Source: VRUE01 sp963837735
Lineage (GTDB): Bacteria > Actinomycetota > Thermoleophilia > Solirubrobacterales > 70-9
DNA length: 64,000 nucleotides
Direction of reading: 5' to 3'
NCBI GenBank assembly: GCA_963837735.1
Contig: CAWIOM010000016.1
Coordinates: 124,001 to 188,000, forward strand
The position numbers were made by a program, and so were the translations under genes. Positions 1 through 7,517 of the stretch are shown piece by piece. Each line of letters begins with the position of its first letter. Position 1 is the first letter of the stretch. Below the pieces are notes generated by a model. That model made no database searches, was not told the DNA's origin, and saw only the letters and a program-made list of their open reading frames with translations.

Positions 1-1024
1 CTCCAGACCGGGGAAGAACCTGCTCATATGGGCGATCGTCTGGTCGACCACCTCGCGATCGATCTCGGAGCGGCCGCCGAGCTGGGCGCCGAGCGCGATC
101 CTCCCCCCTCCCCAGCCGAAGGCGATCCTGCCGTCGGGCGTGGTGCGGAAGTAGTCGACGAGGGCGCGGCTGTCGGTGATGCACTCGCCGCCGGTCCAGC
201 CGATCTCCTCGAGCAGCTCGGGCACCGGCTCCGTCAGCACGATGTGAGACGAGGCGATCGAGAGCCGGCCGCGCAGCGGGCCGCGCACTCCCCTGGCGGC
301 GCCGCCGATCGCCAGGACCGCCGCCGGGGCGCGGACGACGCCGCCGTCGGTGCGCGCCTCGACCCCGTCGGCGCGCCTCTTCAGGGAGCGCATCGGCGAG
401 GACTCGTGGACGTCGACCCCGGCGGCCCGCAGGCGATCGCGCAGGCCGAGGGCGAGGCGCGCCGGCTGCACCGTCGCCGCGTCGGGAAAGAGGACGCCGC
501 CGCGGAAGGCCGGTGAGGAGCAGCGCTCGGCCACCTGGCCGGCGGAGAGCTCCTGCGCCGCATCGGCCTCGCCCAGCTCGCGGCAGGCGGCGAGCGCCGC
601 ATCGGTGGTGTCGTCGAAGGCCTCGGCGGTCGACACCTTCAGGTAGCCGCCCTCACGGAACCAGGCGTCGACGCCCTGCTCCTCGCAGAAGCGGCCGATT
701 CCCTCGACCGCGTCCTGAGCGGCGCGGGCGACCGCCAGCGCCGCCTCGGCGCCCCAGCGCTCGCGCATACTCGGCAGCGAGAGCCACATCACGTTGCAGA
801 AGCCGCCGTTGCGGCCGCTCGGGACCGCGCCCGCAGAGCTCGTCGGCCTCGAGCAGCACGACCCGGGCCTCGGGCTCCAGCGCCTTCGCGTGCCAGGCGG
901 CCCACATCCCGGTGTAGCCGCCGCCGACCACGACCACGTCGGCCTCGAGCTCGGCGGCGAGCGGCGCGGCCGGCTCCGCCGTCCCGGCCTCCTGCAGCCA
1001 GTAGCCGTGGGGCGTGTGCTCCAT
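1..1024 (-). CDS. FAD-dependent amine oxidoreductase (PuuB/DadA-like), 3' end outside window, frameshifted
   Basis: The N-terminus has a dinucleotide-binding motif VVVVGGGYTGMWAAWHAK at about residues 30-47, followed by an acidic residue region (LLEADELCG), typical of FAD amine oxidoreductases such as gamma-glutamylputrescine oxidase. The reading frame breaks in the ggg run near 821-823. One extra base separates ELCGRGP from the continuation SGRNGGFCNVMW, and the protein then reads on in the second frame to the window edge. The start at 1024 is an ATG 46 bp from the divergent decarboxylase gene at 1071, so the two share a control region. The family oxidises amines or amino acids with FAD; the substrate cannot be told here. 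The C-terminus is missing from the window. Confidence in the family is high, in the exact substrate low. Confidence 0.75.
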
Positions 1025-1070
1025 CGGCCCAAGTGTCCCGGAAGCTGGGGGCGGGCGTAGACTCGATTCG

Positions 1071-2546
1071 ATGGCGAGCGAGTCCCAAGACTCGACCCCG
1101 TACGTGGACGCGCTGCTGGCCTACTCGGCCCGCGACCCCGGCCGGTTCCAGGTCCCCGGCCACAAGGGCGGGCCGGGCGCCGACCCGGCGATGCGGGACC
1201 TGGTCGGCGAGGTCGGGCTGCGCAACGACATCCCCTCGATCACCGAAGGGGTCGACATCGGACCAGAGCCGACCCCCTTCCAAAGGGCGCAGCAGCTCGC
1301 CGCCGGCGCCTGGGGCGCGCGCCGCAGCTGGTTCTTGATCAACGGGGCCTCGCAGGGCAACCACACGATCTGCCTGGCGCTCGCGCACGGCGGCTCGCGC
1401 GTCGTCGTCCAGCGCAACGTCCACTCCTCGGTGATCGACGGGCTCGTGCTGAGCGGGATGACGCCGAGCTTCGCCGCCCCCGAGATCGACCCCGAGCTGG
1501 GCATCGCCCACTGCCTCACCCCCGAGGCGCTCGCGGCGGCGCTCGACGCGACCCCCGGCGCGGTCGGCGCGATGGTCGTCTCGCCCACCTACTTCGGCGC
1601 CTGCGCCGACGTCGCCGCGCTCGCCGAGGTCGCCCACGGGCGCGGCGTCCCGCTCGCCGTCGACGAGGCCTGGGGCGCCCACCTGCGCTTCCACCCCGAC
1701 CTGCCCGCCGACGCGCTCAGCTGCGGCGCCGACGTCGTCGTCTCCTCGACCCACAAGATCGTCGGCAGCCTGACCCAGGCGGCGATGCTCCACCTCGGCG
1801 GCGACGGGCGCCTCGACGACGCGGTCGTCGACCGCTGCGTCAGCCTGGTCGAAACGACCAGCCCCAGCGCCCTCCTCTCCGGCTCCCTCGACGCCGCCCG
1901 CCGCCTCGCCTCGGTGCACGGCGAGCGCCTGCTCTCGGAGACGCTCGCCGGAATCGAGGCGACCCGCGAGGGGATCGAGGAGATCGCGGGGCTCGACGTC
2001 CTCGACGACGGCATGGTCGGCCGCGCCGGAATCGCCGGCTGGGACCCGCTGCGGATGGCGATCGACGTGCGCGGAACCGGCTCGACCGGCTACCGCCTCG
2101 CCAAGGTCGCCTTCGAGCTCGACGAGGCGGTCGACCTCGAGCTCGCCGCCGAGAACCTCGTCGTCGCCGTCTTCGGGCTCGGCGAGCCGGCGGCGCTCGC
2201 CGGCAAGCGGCTCCTCGCCGCCCTGCGCACGGCCGTCGGCCGGCTCGGCGAGGGCGAGGCGGACCGGCCGCTCGAGCCGCTGGCGCCGCCGCCGCCCTGG
2301 GGCGAGCTGGCGATGACCCCGCGCGAGGCCTTCCTCGGGCCGCAGGAGGTCGTCCCCTTCGAGGAGGCGACCGGCAGGATCGCGGCCGAGTCGCTGGCCG
2401 CCTACCCACCCGGGATCCCCAACGTCCTGCCCGGCGAGCGGCTCACGGCAGAGACCCTCTCCTACATCGCCGAGAGCGTCAGCCACGGCGGCCACGTGCG
2501 CGGCGGCAGCGACAGGCTGCTGAAGACCCTGCGCGTCACCCGCTAG
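1071..2546 (+). CDS. PLP-dependent Orn/Lys/Arg decarboxylase family protein
   Basis: A 491-residue protein of the fold-type I Orn/Lys/Arg decarboxylase family (SpeA/Cad-like, short form lacking the N-terminal wing domain). It opens with the family signature RFQVPGHKGG near residue 22. The PLP-binding core shows the LINGASQGNH loop, a DEAWGAH segment carrying the Asp that contacts the pyridine nitrogen, and the Schiff-base lysine in SSTHKIVGSLTQ. The ATG at 1071 was chosen because an upstream in-frame ATG (1014) lies inside the divergent gene. The likely reaction is decarboxylation of arginine, ornithine or lysine in the cytoplasm. The divergent PuuB-like oxidase suggests polyamine turnover, which is an inference. 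Stop at 2546; the enolase-superfamily gene follows after 32 bp, so they may be co-transcribed. Confidence 0.88.
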   Translation: MASESQDSTPYVDALLAYSARDPGRFQVPGHKGGPGADPAMRDLVGEVGLRNDIPSITEGVDIGPEPTPFQRAQQLAAGAWGARRSWFLINGASQGNHTICLALAHGGSRVVVQRNVHSSVIDGLVLSGMTPSFAAPEIDPELGIAHCLTPEALAAALDATPGAVGAMVVSPTYFGACADVAALAEVAHGRGVPLAVDEAWGAHLRFHPDLPADALSCGADVVVSSTHKIVGSLTQAAMLHLGGDGRLDDAVVDRCVSLVETTSPSALLSGSLDAARRLASVHGERLLSETLAGIEATREGIEEIAGLDVLDDGMVGRAGIAGWDPLRMAIDVRGTGSTGYRLAKVAFELDEAVDLELAAENLVVAVFGLGEPAALAGKRLLAALRTAVGRLGEGEADRPLEPLAPPPPWGELAMTPREAFLGPQEVVPFEEATGRIAAESLAAYPPGIPNVLPGERLTAETLSYIAESVSHGGHVRGGSDRLLKTLRVTR

Positions 2547-2578
2547 CGCGAGCCGGCCGATCCTCTAGGTTTAGGTCG

Positions 2579-3640
2579 ATGGCCACCTTCGACCACCTCG
2601 CCGACCTGCCGCTTGAGATCGAGGGCTACGAGCTGCAGGCCGAGGAGCTCCACGTCGGCGACTTCGAACGCCTCTCGACCGTGATCCACCTCTGGGGCGG
2701 CGGCGAGGACGGCCTGGGCGAGGACGTCACCTACGACGCCGTCGACCACATCGCCCTGCAGGGCGCCGGCCCGAGCCTCGACCTGACCGGGTACGCGACG
2801 CTCGGCGAGTTCTGCGACTTCCTCGGCGGCGTCGACACCTTCCCGGCCGAGCCCCAGCGCGACGTCTCGCGGCGCTACCGGCGCTGGGCCTTCGAGTCGG
2901 CCGCCCTCGACCTCGCCCTGCGGCAGGCGGGGACCGGCCTTGCCGAGGCGCTGGGGCGCGAGCCCCGTCCCGTGAGCTTCGTCGCCTCGATGCGGCTCTC
3001 GCCGGGCGAGGGCGAGCCCTCGACGATCGACACCCTGCGCCGCAAGCTCGACCCCTATCCCGGCCTGCGCTTCAAGCTCGACCCGACCAACGACTGGACC
3101 GACGAGCTGATCGCGGCCCTGGTCGAGACAGGCGCCGTCGACTCGCTCGACCTGAAGGGCTTCTACAAAGGCACCGTCGTCGACGTCGAGACGGACCCGG
3201 TGCTCTACGCGAAGCTGATCGAGGCCTTCCCCGACGCCTACTTCGAGGACCCCGACGTCAACGAGGAGACCCGACCGATCCTCGAGCCGATCCGCGACCG
3301 CCTCACCTGGGACGCGCCGATCCACTCGATCGAGGACATCGAGGCACTGCCCTGGCCGCCGAAGATGGTCAACATCAAGCCCTCGCGGATCGGCGGCCTG
3401 CGGGACCTCTGCGCGACCTACGACTACTGCGACGAGCGCGGCATCGGCGCCTACGGCGGCGGCCAGTGGGAGCTCTCGGTCGGCCGTGGCCAGATCCAGG
3501 TCCTGGCCTCGCTCTTCCACCCCGACACGCCCAACGACACGGCGCCGCGCGGCTACAACGAAGCCGACCCGGAGCCGGGGCTGCCGACCAGCCCGATGCA
3601 GCCGGCGCTGACCGAGACCGGGTTTCGCTGGGCGGATTGA
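2579..3640 (+). CDS. Enolase-superfamily (mandelate racemase/muconate lactonizing-like) enzyme
   Basis: A 353-residue protein with the layout of the enolase superfamily: an N-terminal capping region, then a TIM barrel. Visible barrel motifs are a Lys in LRFKLDPTNDW (second strand), an Asp in DSLDLKG, Glu in AYFEDPDV, Asp in LTWDAPIHS and Lys in VNIKPSRIGG. The last is the usual catalytic lysine of the MLE subgroup, and the three acids fit the Mg2+ ligands. The substrate is unknown: o-succinylbenzoate synthase and dipeptide epimerases share these motifs, but no specificity motif is recognisable. It follows the decarboxylase by 32 bp and is closed by a GC-rich hairpin at 3643-3662. Confidence 0.8.
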   Translation: MATFDHLADLPLEIEGYELQAEELHVGDFERLSTVIHLWGGGEDGLGEDVTYDAVDHIALQGAGPSLDLTGYATLGEFCDFLGGVDTFPAEPQRDVSRRYRRWAFESAALDLALRQAGTGLAEALGREPRPVSFVASMRLSPGEGEPSTIDTLRRKLDPYPGLRFKLDPTNDWTDELIAALVETGAVDSLDLKGFYKGTVVDVETDPVLYAKLIEAFPDAYFEDPDVNEETRPILEPIRDRLTWDAPIHSIEDIEALPWPPKMVNIKPSRIGGLRDLCATYDYCDERGIGAYGGGQWELSVGRGQIQVLASLFHPDTPNDTAPRGYNEADPEPGLPTSPMQPALTETGFRWAD

Positions 3641-3642
3641 AG

Positions 3643-3662
3643 GGGCGGGGCACGCCCCGCCC
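3643..3662 (+). terminator. GC-rich hairpin after the enolase-family gene
   Basis: Perfect 8-bp arms GGGCGGGG (3643-3650) and CCCCGCCC (3655-3662) with a CACG loop, starting 3 bp after the stop codon. There is no T-tract, as is common for high-G+C actinobacterial terminators, so termination is inferred from position and stability. Confidence 0.5.
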
Positions 3663-3666
3663 GGAC

Positions 3667-3694
3667 AATCGCCGGCCGAATCAGGCCGACGATT
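3667..3694. repeat. Imperfect inverted repeat between enolase-family gene and ferritin
   Basis: AATCGCCGGCC (3667-3677) and GGCCGACGATT (3684-3694) form an 11-bp inverted repeat with one mismatch and a 6-bp spacer. It could be part of the upstream terminator region or an operator. No known regulator box is recognised. Confidence 0.35.
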
Positions 3695-3740
3695 TGAGTA
3701 TCCGCCCGTTCGAGCGGCACCCCGCCCCTTCTCTTCGGTC

Positions 3741-3762
3741 AGCCGAATACCGGGATTCGGCT
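3741..3762. promoter_or_regulatory. Perfect inverted repeat upstream of ferritin (candidate operator)
   Basis: AGCCGAAT (3741-3748) and ATTCGGCT (3755-3762) are exact inverted copies around ACCGGG. The element ends 50 bp before the ferritin start, where a dyad operator would overlap or flank the promoter. It does not match the IdeR or Fur consensus I know, so the regulator is unassigned. Confidence 0.4.
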
Positions 3763-3812
3763 ACCGTCCAGCCAGAGTCAGCATCCATCGCCGAACGGAA
3801 TAAGGAGCCTCA

Positions 3813-4340
3813 GTGGCCGAGAAGAGCTTCGCCGACGCCCTCAACGAGCAGATCGCAAACGAGTTCGCCGCCTCCCAGCAGTACGTCGGGGCCGCCGTCT
3901 ACTACGACGCCGAAACTCTGCCGCGGCTGGCCGCCTTCTTCTACCGCCAGGCGCTGGAGGAGCGCGAGCACGCGATGATCATGATCCGCTACCTGCTCGA
4001 CACGGGCGAGGACGTCCACATTCCCGACATCAAGTCGCAGGAGACGAGCTACGCGGACGGCAGCGAGCCGGTGAAGATGGCGCTCGAGCAGGAGAAACGG
4101 GTCAGCGATGAGATCTTCGCCCTCTTCGAGCTGGCGCGCGAGATCAAGGACTATCGCGCCGAGCAGTTCCTGACCTGGTTCGTGAAGGAGCAGGTCGAGG
4201 AGGTCGCGCTGATGGGCGACCTGCTCAATGTCGTCGAGCGATCCAAGGACAACCTGCTCTTGGCCGAGGAATACATCGCCCGCGAGAGCCTCGGCGAAGA
4301 GACCACCGACCCGACCGCGCCGCCGGCCGCCGACGCCTGA
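3813..4340 (+). CDS. Ferritin (bacterial non-heme ferritin)
   Basis: A 175-residue ferritin that stores iron as ferric mineral inside a 24-mer shell in the cytoplasm. The diiron ferroxidase ligands of bacterial FtnA are all in place by numbering: Glu17 (IANEF), Glu50 and His53 (LEEREHAM), Glu94, Gln127 and Glu130 (VKEQVEEV). Length is close to FtnA, with a short Pro/Ala-rich tail (about residues 160-175). The start is a GTG at 3813 placed by the ribosome-binding site AAGGAG at 3802-3807; no in-frame ATG gives the conserved N-terminus. A dyad at 3741-3762 may control it. A strong bidirectional hairpin follows at 4343-4389, so it is probably monocistronic. Confidence 0.95.
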   Translation: MAEKSFADALNEQIANEFAASQQYVGAAVYYDAETLPRLAAFFYRQALEEREHAMIMIRYLLDTGEDVHIPDIKSQETSYADGSEPVKMALEQEKRVSDEIFALFELAREIKDYRAEQFLTWFVKEQVEEVALMGDLLNVVERSKDNLLLAEEYIARESLGEETTDPTAPPAADA

Positions 4341-4342
4341 CC

Positions 4343-4389
4343 GTGAGAGCGCAGTTTTGCCCGGTATGCGGGCATAACTGCGCCCTCAC
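4343..4389. terminator. Bidirectional terminator between ferritin and the S51 peptidase
   Basis: Two 21-base arms (4343-4363 and 4369-4389) pair with only two mismatches around a GTATG loop. The hairpin sits exactly between two convergent genes (stops at 4340 and 4392), so it can end transcription from both sides. Confidence 0.8.
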
Positions 4390-4391
4390 CC

Positions 4392-5183
4392 TCAGCCGAG
4401 CCAGCCGGCGCGTTTTCGCATCCCCGTGATGCGGCGGAACTCGGCGATGTCCTCGCGCAGGGTCGCCGGGGCGGGGGCGGGAAGAAAGCGGGCCGGTATC
4501 GGTTCCTCGCTGACCCCTTCATCGTCCGCCGTGACGCGGTAGGCGCGGGCGCCGCGGCGGGCGGTCACCGCCGACGGGCGGCCGTTCCCCTCCCAGAGCA
4601 GCCCGGCGTAGTCGTCGAGCCCGTAGCCGCCCGGCATCCCGTTGCCGACCGCGTCGAGGTACGCCGCACGACGCTCGGGCTCGTTGTTGTAGTGGACGCA
4701 GAGGCTGCCGTGGAGCAGGCCGAGGCCGGCGGCGGCGGCCGGCCGGCCGGAGGATTTCGTGATCCCCGCCTCGAACCAGCACATCGCCCCGGCGCTCTGC
4801 CCGGCGAGGACGACCCCCTGGCGCCAGGCGACGCTGAGCAGGGCGCCGAGGTCGTGCGCCTCCCAGACTGCGAGCAGGTTGACGAGGCTGCCGCCGCCGA
4901 CGTAGACCAGGTCCTGTTCGAGCAGGTGGTCGCGGAGCGCCACCGGACGGCGGCCGAGCCGGAAGAGGGAGAGATCGGAGGGGTCGCAGGCGCGCTCGCC
5001 GAAGACCGCATAGAAGCGGCCGATCTGGTCACCCGTGTCGCCGCTGGCGGTCGGCAGGATGCAGATCTTCGGCCGCCCCCCCGCCCGTTCGGTGGCGAGC
5101 CGCAGCATCAGCTCGCTGACCGCCCGGTCCGGAGGTCGCGAGGTGAAGTCATGGCCGCCGAGGGCGAGGATCCTCGAGATCAT
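4392..5183 (-). CDS. Peptidase family S51 (cyanophycinase/dipeptidase E-like) protein
   Basis: A 263-residue protein of the S51 serine peptidase family. The nucleophile elbow is GQSAGAMCWF with Ser130. Upstream are the family strand PKICILPTASGD (residues 38-49) and the glycine loop DLVYVGGGS (91-99). S51 enzymes cleave alpha-aspartyl dipeptides or beta-aspartyl-arginine from cyanophycin; which applies here cannot be told. No signal peptide, so cytoplasmic. It lies 10 bp downstream of a diverged paralogue (5194-5965) with the same motif order, and both follow glutamate decarboxylase on the same strand, suggesting one operon for handling acidic amino acids or peptides. Confidence 0.88.
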   Translation of the reverse strand: MISRILALGGHDFTSRPPDRAVSELMLRLATERAGGRPKICILPTASGDTGDQIGRFYAVFGERACDPSDLSLFRLGRRPVALRDHLLEQDLVYVGGGSLVNLLAVWEAHDLGALLSVAWRQGVVLAGQSAGAMCWFEAGITKSSGRPAAAAGLGLLHGSLCVHYNNEPERRAAYLDAVGNGMPGGYGLDDYAGLLWEGNGRPSAVTARRGARAYRVTADDEGVSEEPIPARFLPAPAPATLREDIAEFRRITGMRKRAGWLG

Positions 5184-5193
5184 CGGCGGGGGC

Positions 5194-5965
5194 CTACGCG
5201 GCCGCCGCGGTCGAGATCGCCTCGGGCAACGGCACCGGAGGGGCGATCTGCGGGTCTCCGAGATAGGTGGTCGCGATCCGCATCTCGACGACCCGGTCGC
5301 CGAGCGCGTCGAGGCGGTAGCCGCGCGCCGCCGGCCGGGAGGCGACGACCCGGTTGAGCTCGGTGCCGACGAAGTGCAGGGCGGCGCCGTCCTCGGCGGC
5401 GTAGCCCGGGCCCATGCCGGACGCGGATCAGCTCGTGGTAGGCGAGGCGGCGCTCGGAACCGGGCTCATAGTGGACGCAGTTGCTGTAGGGCAGCATGCC
5501 GAGGCCCTCGACCCGCCGCGGCGGGCCGTGGAAGCCGGTAACGGCCTCGCCGAACCAGCAGAGCGACCCGGCCGAGAGCCCGCAGAGAACGACCCCCGCC
5601 TCCCAGGCCTCGTGCAGGATCTCGTCGATGCCGTGGGCGCGCCAGACGCCGAGCAGGCTGATCACGCTGCCGCCGCCGACGTAGATCAGGTCCTGGGAGA
5701 GGAGGTGCTCGCGGATGTTCTCGGGCCCCTGCTCGCGACGAAAGAGGGAGATGTGGCTCGCCTCGCAGCGATCGGCCGGGAAGGCGCGATAGAAACGCAC
5801 GATGTAGTGGTCGGCGTCGCCGCTCGCCGAGGGCAGGAAGCAGACCCGCGGGCGCTTCGGGTTTGGGCAGAGGCCGAGCACGTAGTCGTCGAGCAGGGGA
5901 TTCCCCGACTCCATCGAGAAACCGCCGCCGCCGAAGGCGACGATCTGGCGGGGTATGCGCTCCAT
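5194..5965 (-). CDS. Second S51 peptidase paralogue, one frameshift
   Basis: Reads as a 256-residue S51 peptidase when one extra base near 5420 is removed. The N-terminal part (MERIPRQIVAFGGGG) runs to YHELIR. The shifted frame then gives GMGPGYAAEDGAALHFVG, which aligns with the C-terminal half of the neighbouring paralogue. The nucleophile motif is GLSAGSLCWF (Ser131), and the DLIYVGGGS loop is conserved. ATG at 5965. The two S51 copies differ throughout, so the duplication is old. The frameshift may be a sequence error, since several genes nearby carry single-base indels. Alternatively the copy is inactive, losing its last 70 residues. Confidence 0.8.
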
Positions 5966-6084
5966 GCCCAAAATGGTGTCGCCAGCGGCGGCTTTCGTGC
6001 TTATACACCGGTCCGAACTTTTGGGTAAGTCGCTGGCCCGGATGTACAGTCGCGGTCGGAGACTTCTCGGCGGCTGCCGGCGGC

Positions 6085-7462
6085 TCAGTACCCCGGGCTG
6101 CTCTTCATCTTCTTGCGCTCGGAGGGATGGGCGCCGCCCTTCTCCTCGAGCACCTTGCACGCGGTTTCGATGTCGGTCGCGAGGCGGTCGATCTGCTCGC
6201 GGCTGAGCGTCTGCTTGACCAGCGCCCGCAGCACCTTCACGTTTTCGGCGTTGGGGGGCATCGTGTAGGCGGGGAGCATCCAGCCGCGCTCGGCCGAGAG
6301 CTGCCAGGAGAGGTCGAACTCGTCGTAGTTCTTCTCGCCGGCGAGCTTGAAGGCGACCAGCGGCAGCTGCTCCTCGCCGTCGCCGATCAACTCGAAGTCG
6401 CCGCTCTCCCTGAGCTTCTCGGCCAGCGACCCTCGCGTTGGCCTGCATCGCCTTCATGATGTAGGCGTAGCCCTCGCGCCCGTAGCGGACGAAGTTGTAG
6501 TACTGGGCGAGGACCATCGAGGCGCCGGTCGAGAAGTTGAGGGTGAAGGTCGCGTCGGTCTTGCCCAGGTAGTTCTCGTAGAAGACGAGGTCCTCGGCGA
6601 GGTCGCGTCTTCTCCCGGAAGACGAGCCAGCCGATGCCCGGGTAGACGAGCCCGAACTTGTGGCCGGAGACGTTGATCGAGCGCACCTGCTCGAGCCGGA
6701 AGTCCCACTCGGAGTCGGGGTAGAGGAAGGGCCAGACGAAGCCGCCGCTGGCGGCGTCGACGTGGAGCGGGACGTCGAGCCCCCTGTCGCCCTTGAGGTC
6801 GACGAGCAGCTTGTTGATGCCGACGATGTCGTCCATGTGGCCGGTGAAGGTCGTGCCGAGCACCGCGGCGACGCCGATCGTGTTCTCGTCGATGTGGGGC
6901 TCGACGTCCTCGGGGCCGATCACGTACTTGCCGTCCTGGAGGGGGACGATCCGCGGCTCGACGTCGAAGTAGCGGCAGAACTTCTCCCAGACCACGTGCA
7001 CGTCGCCGCCGAAGATCAGGTTCGGGCTTGTCGATCGGCTTCGACTCGGCTTCGCGGCGCTGCTTCCATTTCCACTTCAGCGAGAGCGCGCCGAGCATGA
7101 TCGCCTCCGAGGAGCCCTGGGTGCGGGCGCCGGTCGTCTCGCCGGGGGCGTGGTAGAGGTCGGCGAGCATGCGGATGCAGCGCTGCTCGACCTCGGCGGA
7201 GATCGGGTACTCGGCGTGGTCGATGAAGTTCCGGTAGAGGTTCTCGGTGATGATCCGCTGCGCCTCGGGCTCCATCCAGGTGGTGACGAAGGTCGCCAGG
7301 TTGCGCTGCAGGGTCCCCCTCGAGCGCCAGTTCCTCGCCGACCAGGCGCATCGCGTCGAGGGCCGACATCCCGCTTTCGGGGAAGGGGCCGTCGGGAGCG
7401 TCTTCGGTGAGGAAGCGGTTGCCGTAGAGCTCTGCGGCCTGGACACTGAGGTGCTTGTTCAT
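6085..7462 (-). CDS. gadB: Glutamate decarboxylase, four single-base frameshifts
   Basis: After removing four inserted bases the locus reads as a 457-residue PLP glutamate decarboxylase (E. coli GadB has 466). The pieces join at about 7315-7319 (EELALEG/TLQRNLATF), 7021-7024 (KP/NLIFGGDVHVV), 6608 (FREK/DLAEDLVFYENYLG) and 6430 (QANA/SLAEKLRES). Key motifs are HVDAASGGFVWPF (Asp contacting PLP) and SINVSGHKFGLVYPG with the Schiff-base lysine. The ATG at 7462 gives the usual start MNKHLS. The enzyme converts glutamate to GABA and consumes a proton; with an antiporter in acid resistance systems, but no GadC is seen here. All four shifts are extra bases, three in runs of C/G, which favours sequencing error over decay. 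Confidence 0.85.
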
Positions 7463-7517
7463 CGACGCTCCAGTCGTTCGCGGGAGGCGAGCGTACATGC
7501 CGCGGGCACGGCCCGGG

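Noticed and set aside
789..2495. 568-residue minus-strand open frame opposite the decarboxylase gene
   Set aside because: Antisense to a clearly conserved PLP enzyme; composition is the Arg/Gly/Ala-rich kind produced by complement of high-G+C codons.
3741..3762. IdeR or Fur box
   Set aside because: The dyad is clean but does not match either consensus, so only an unassigned operator is proposed.
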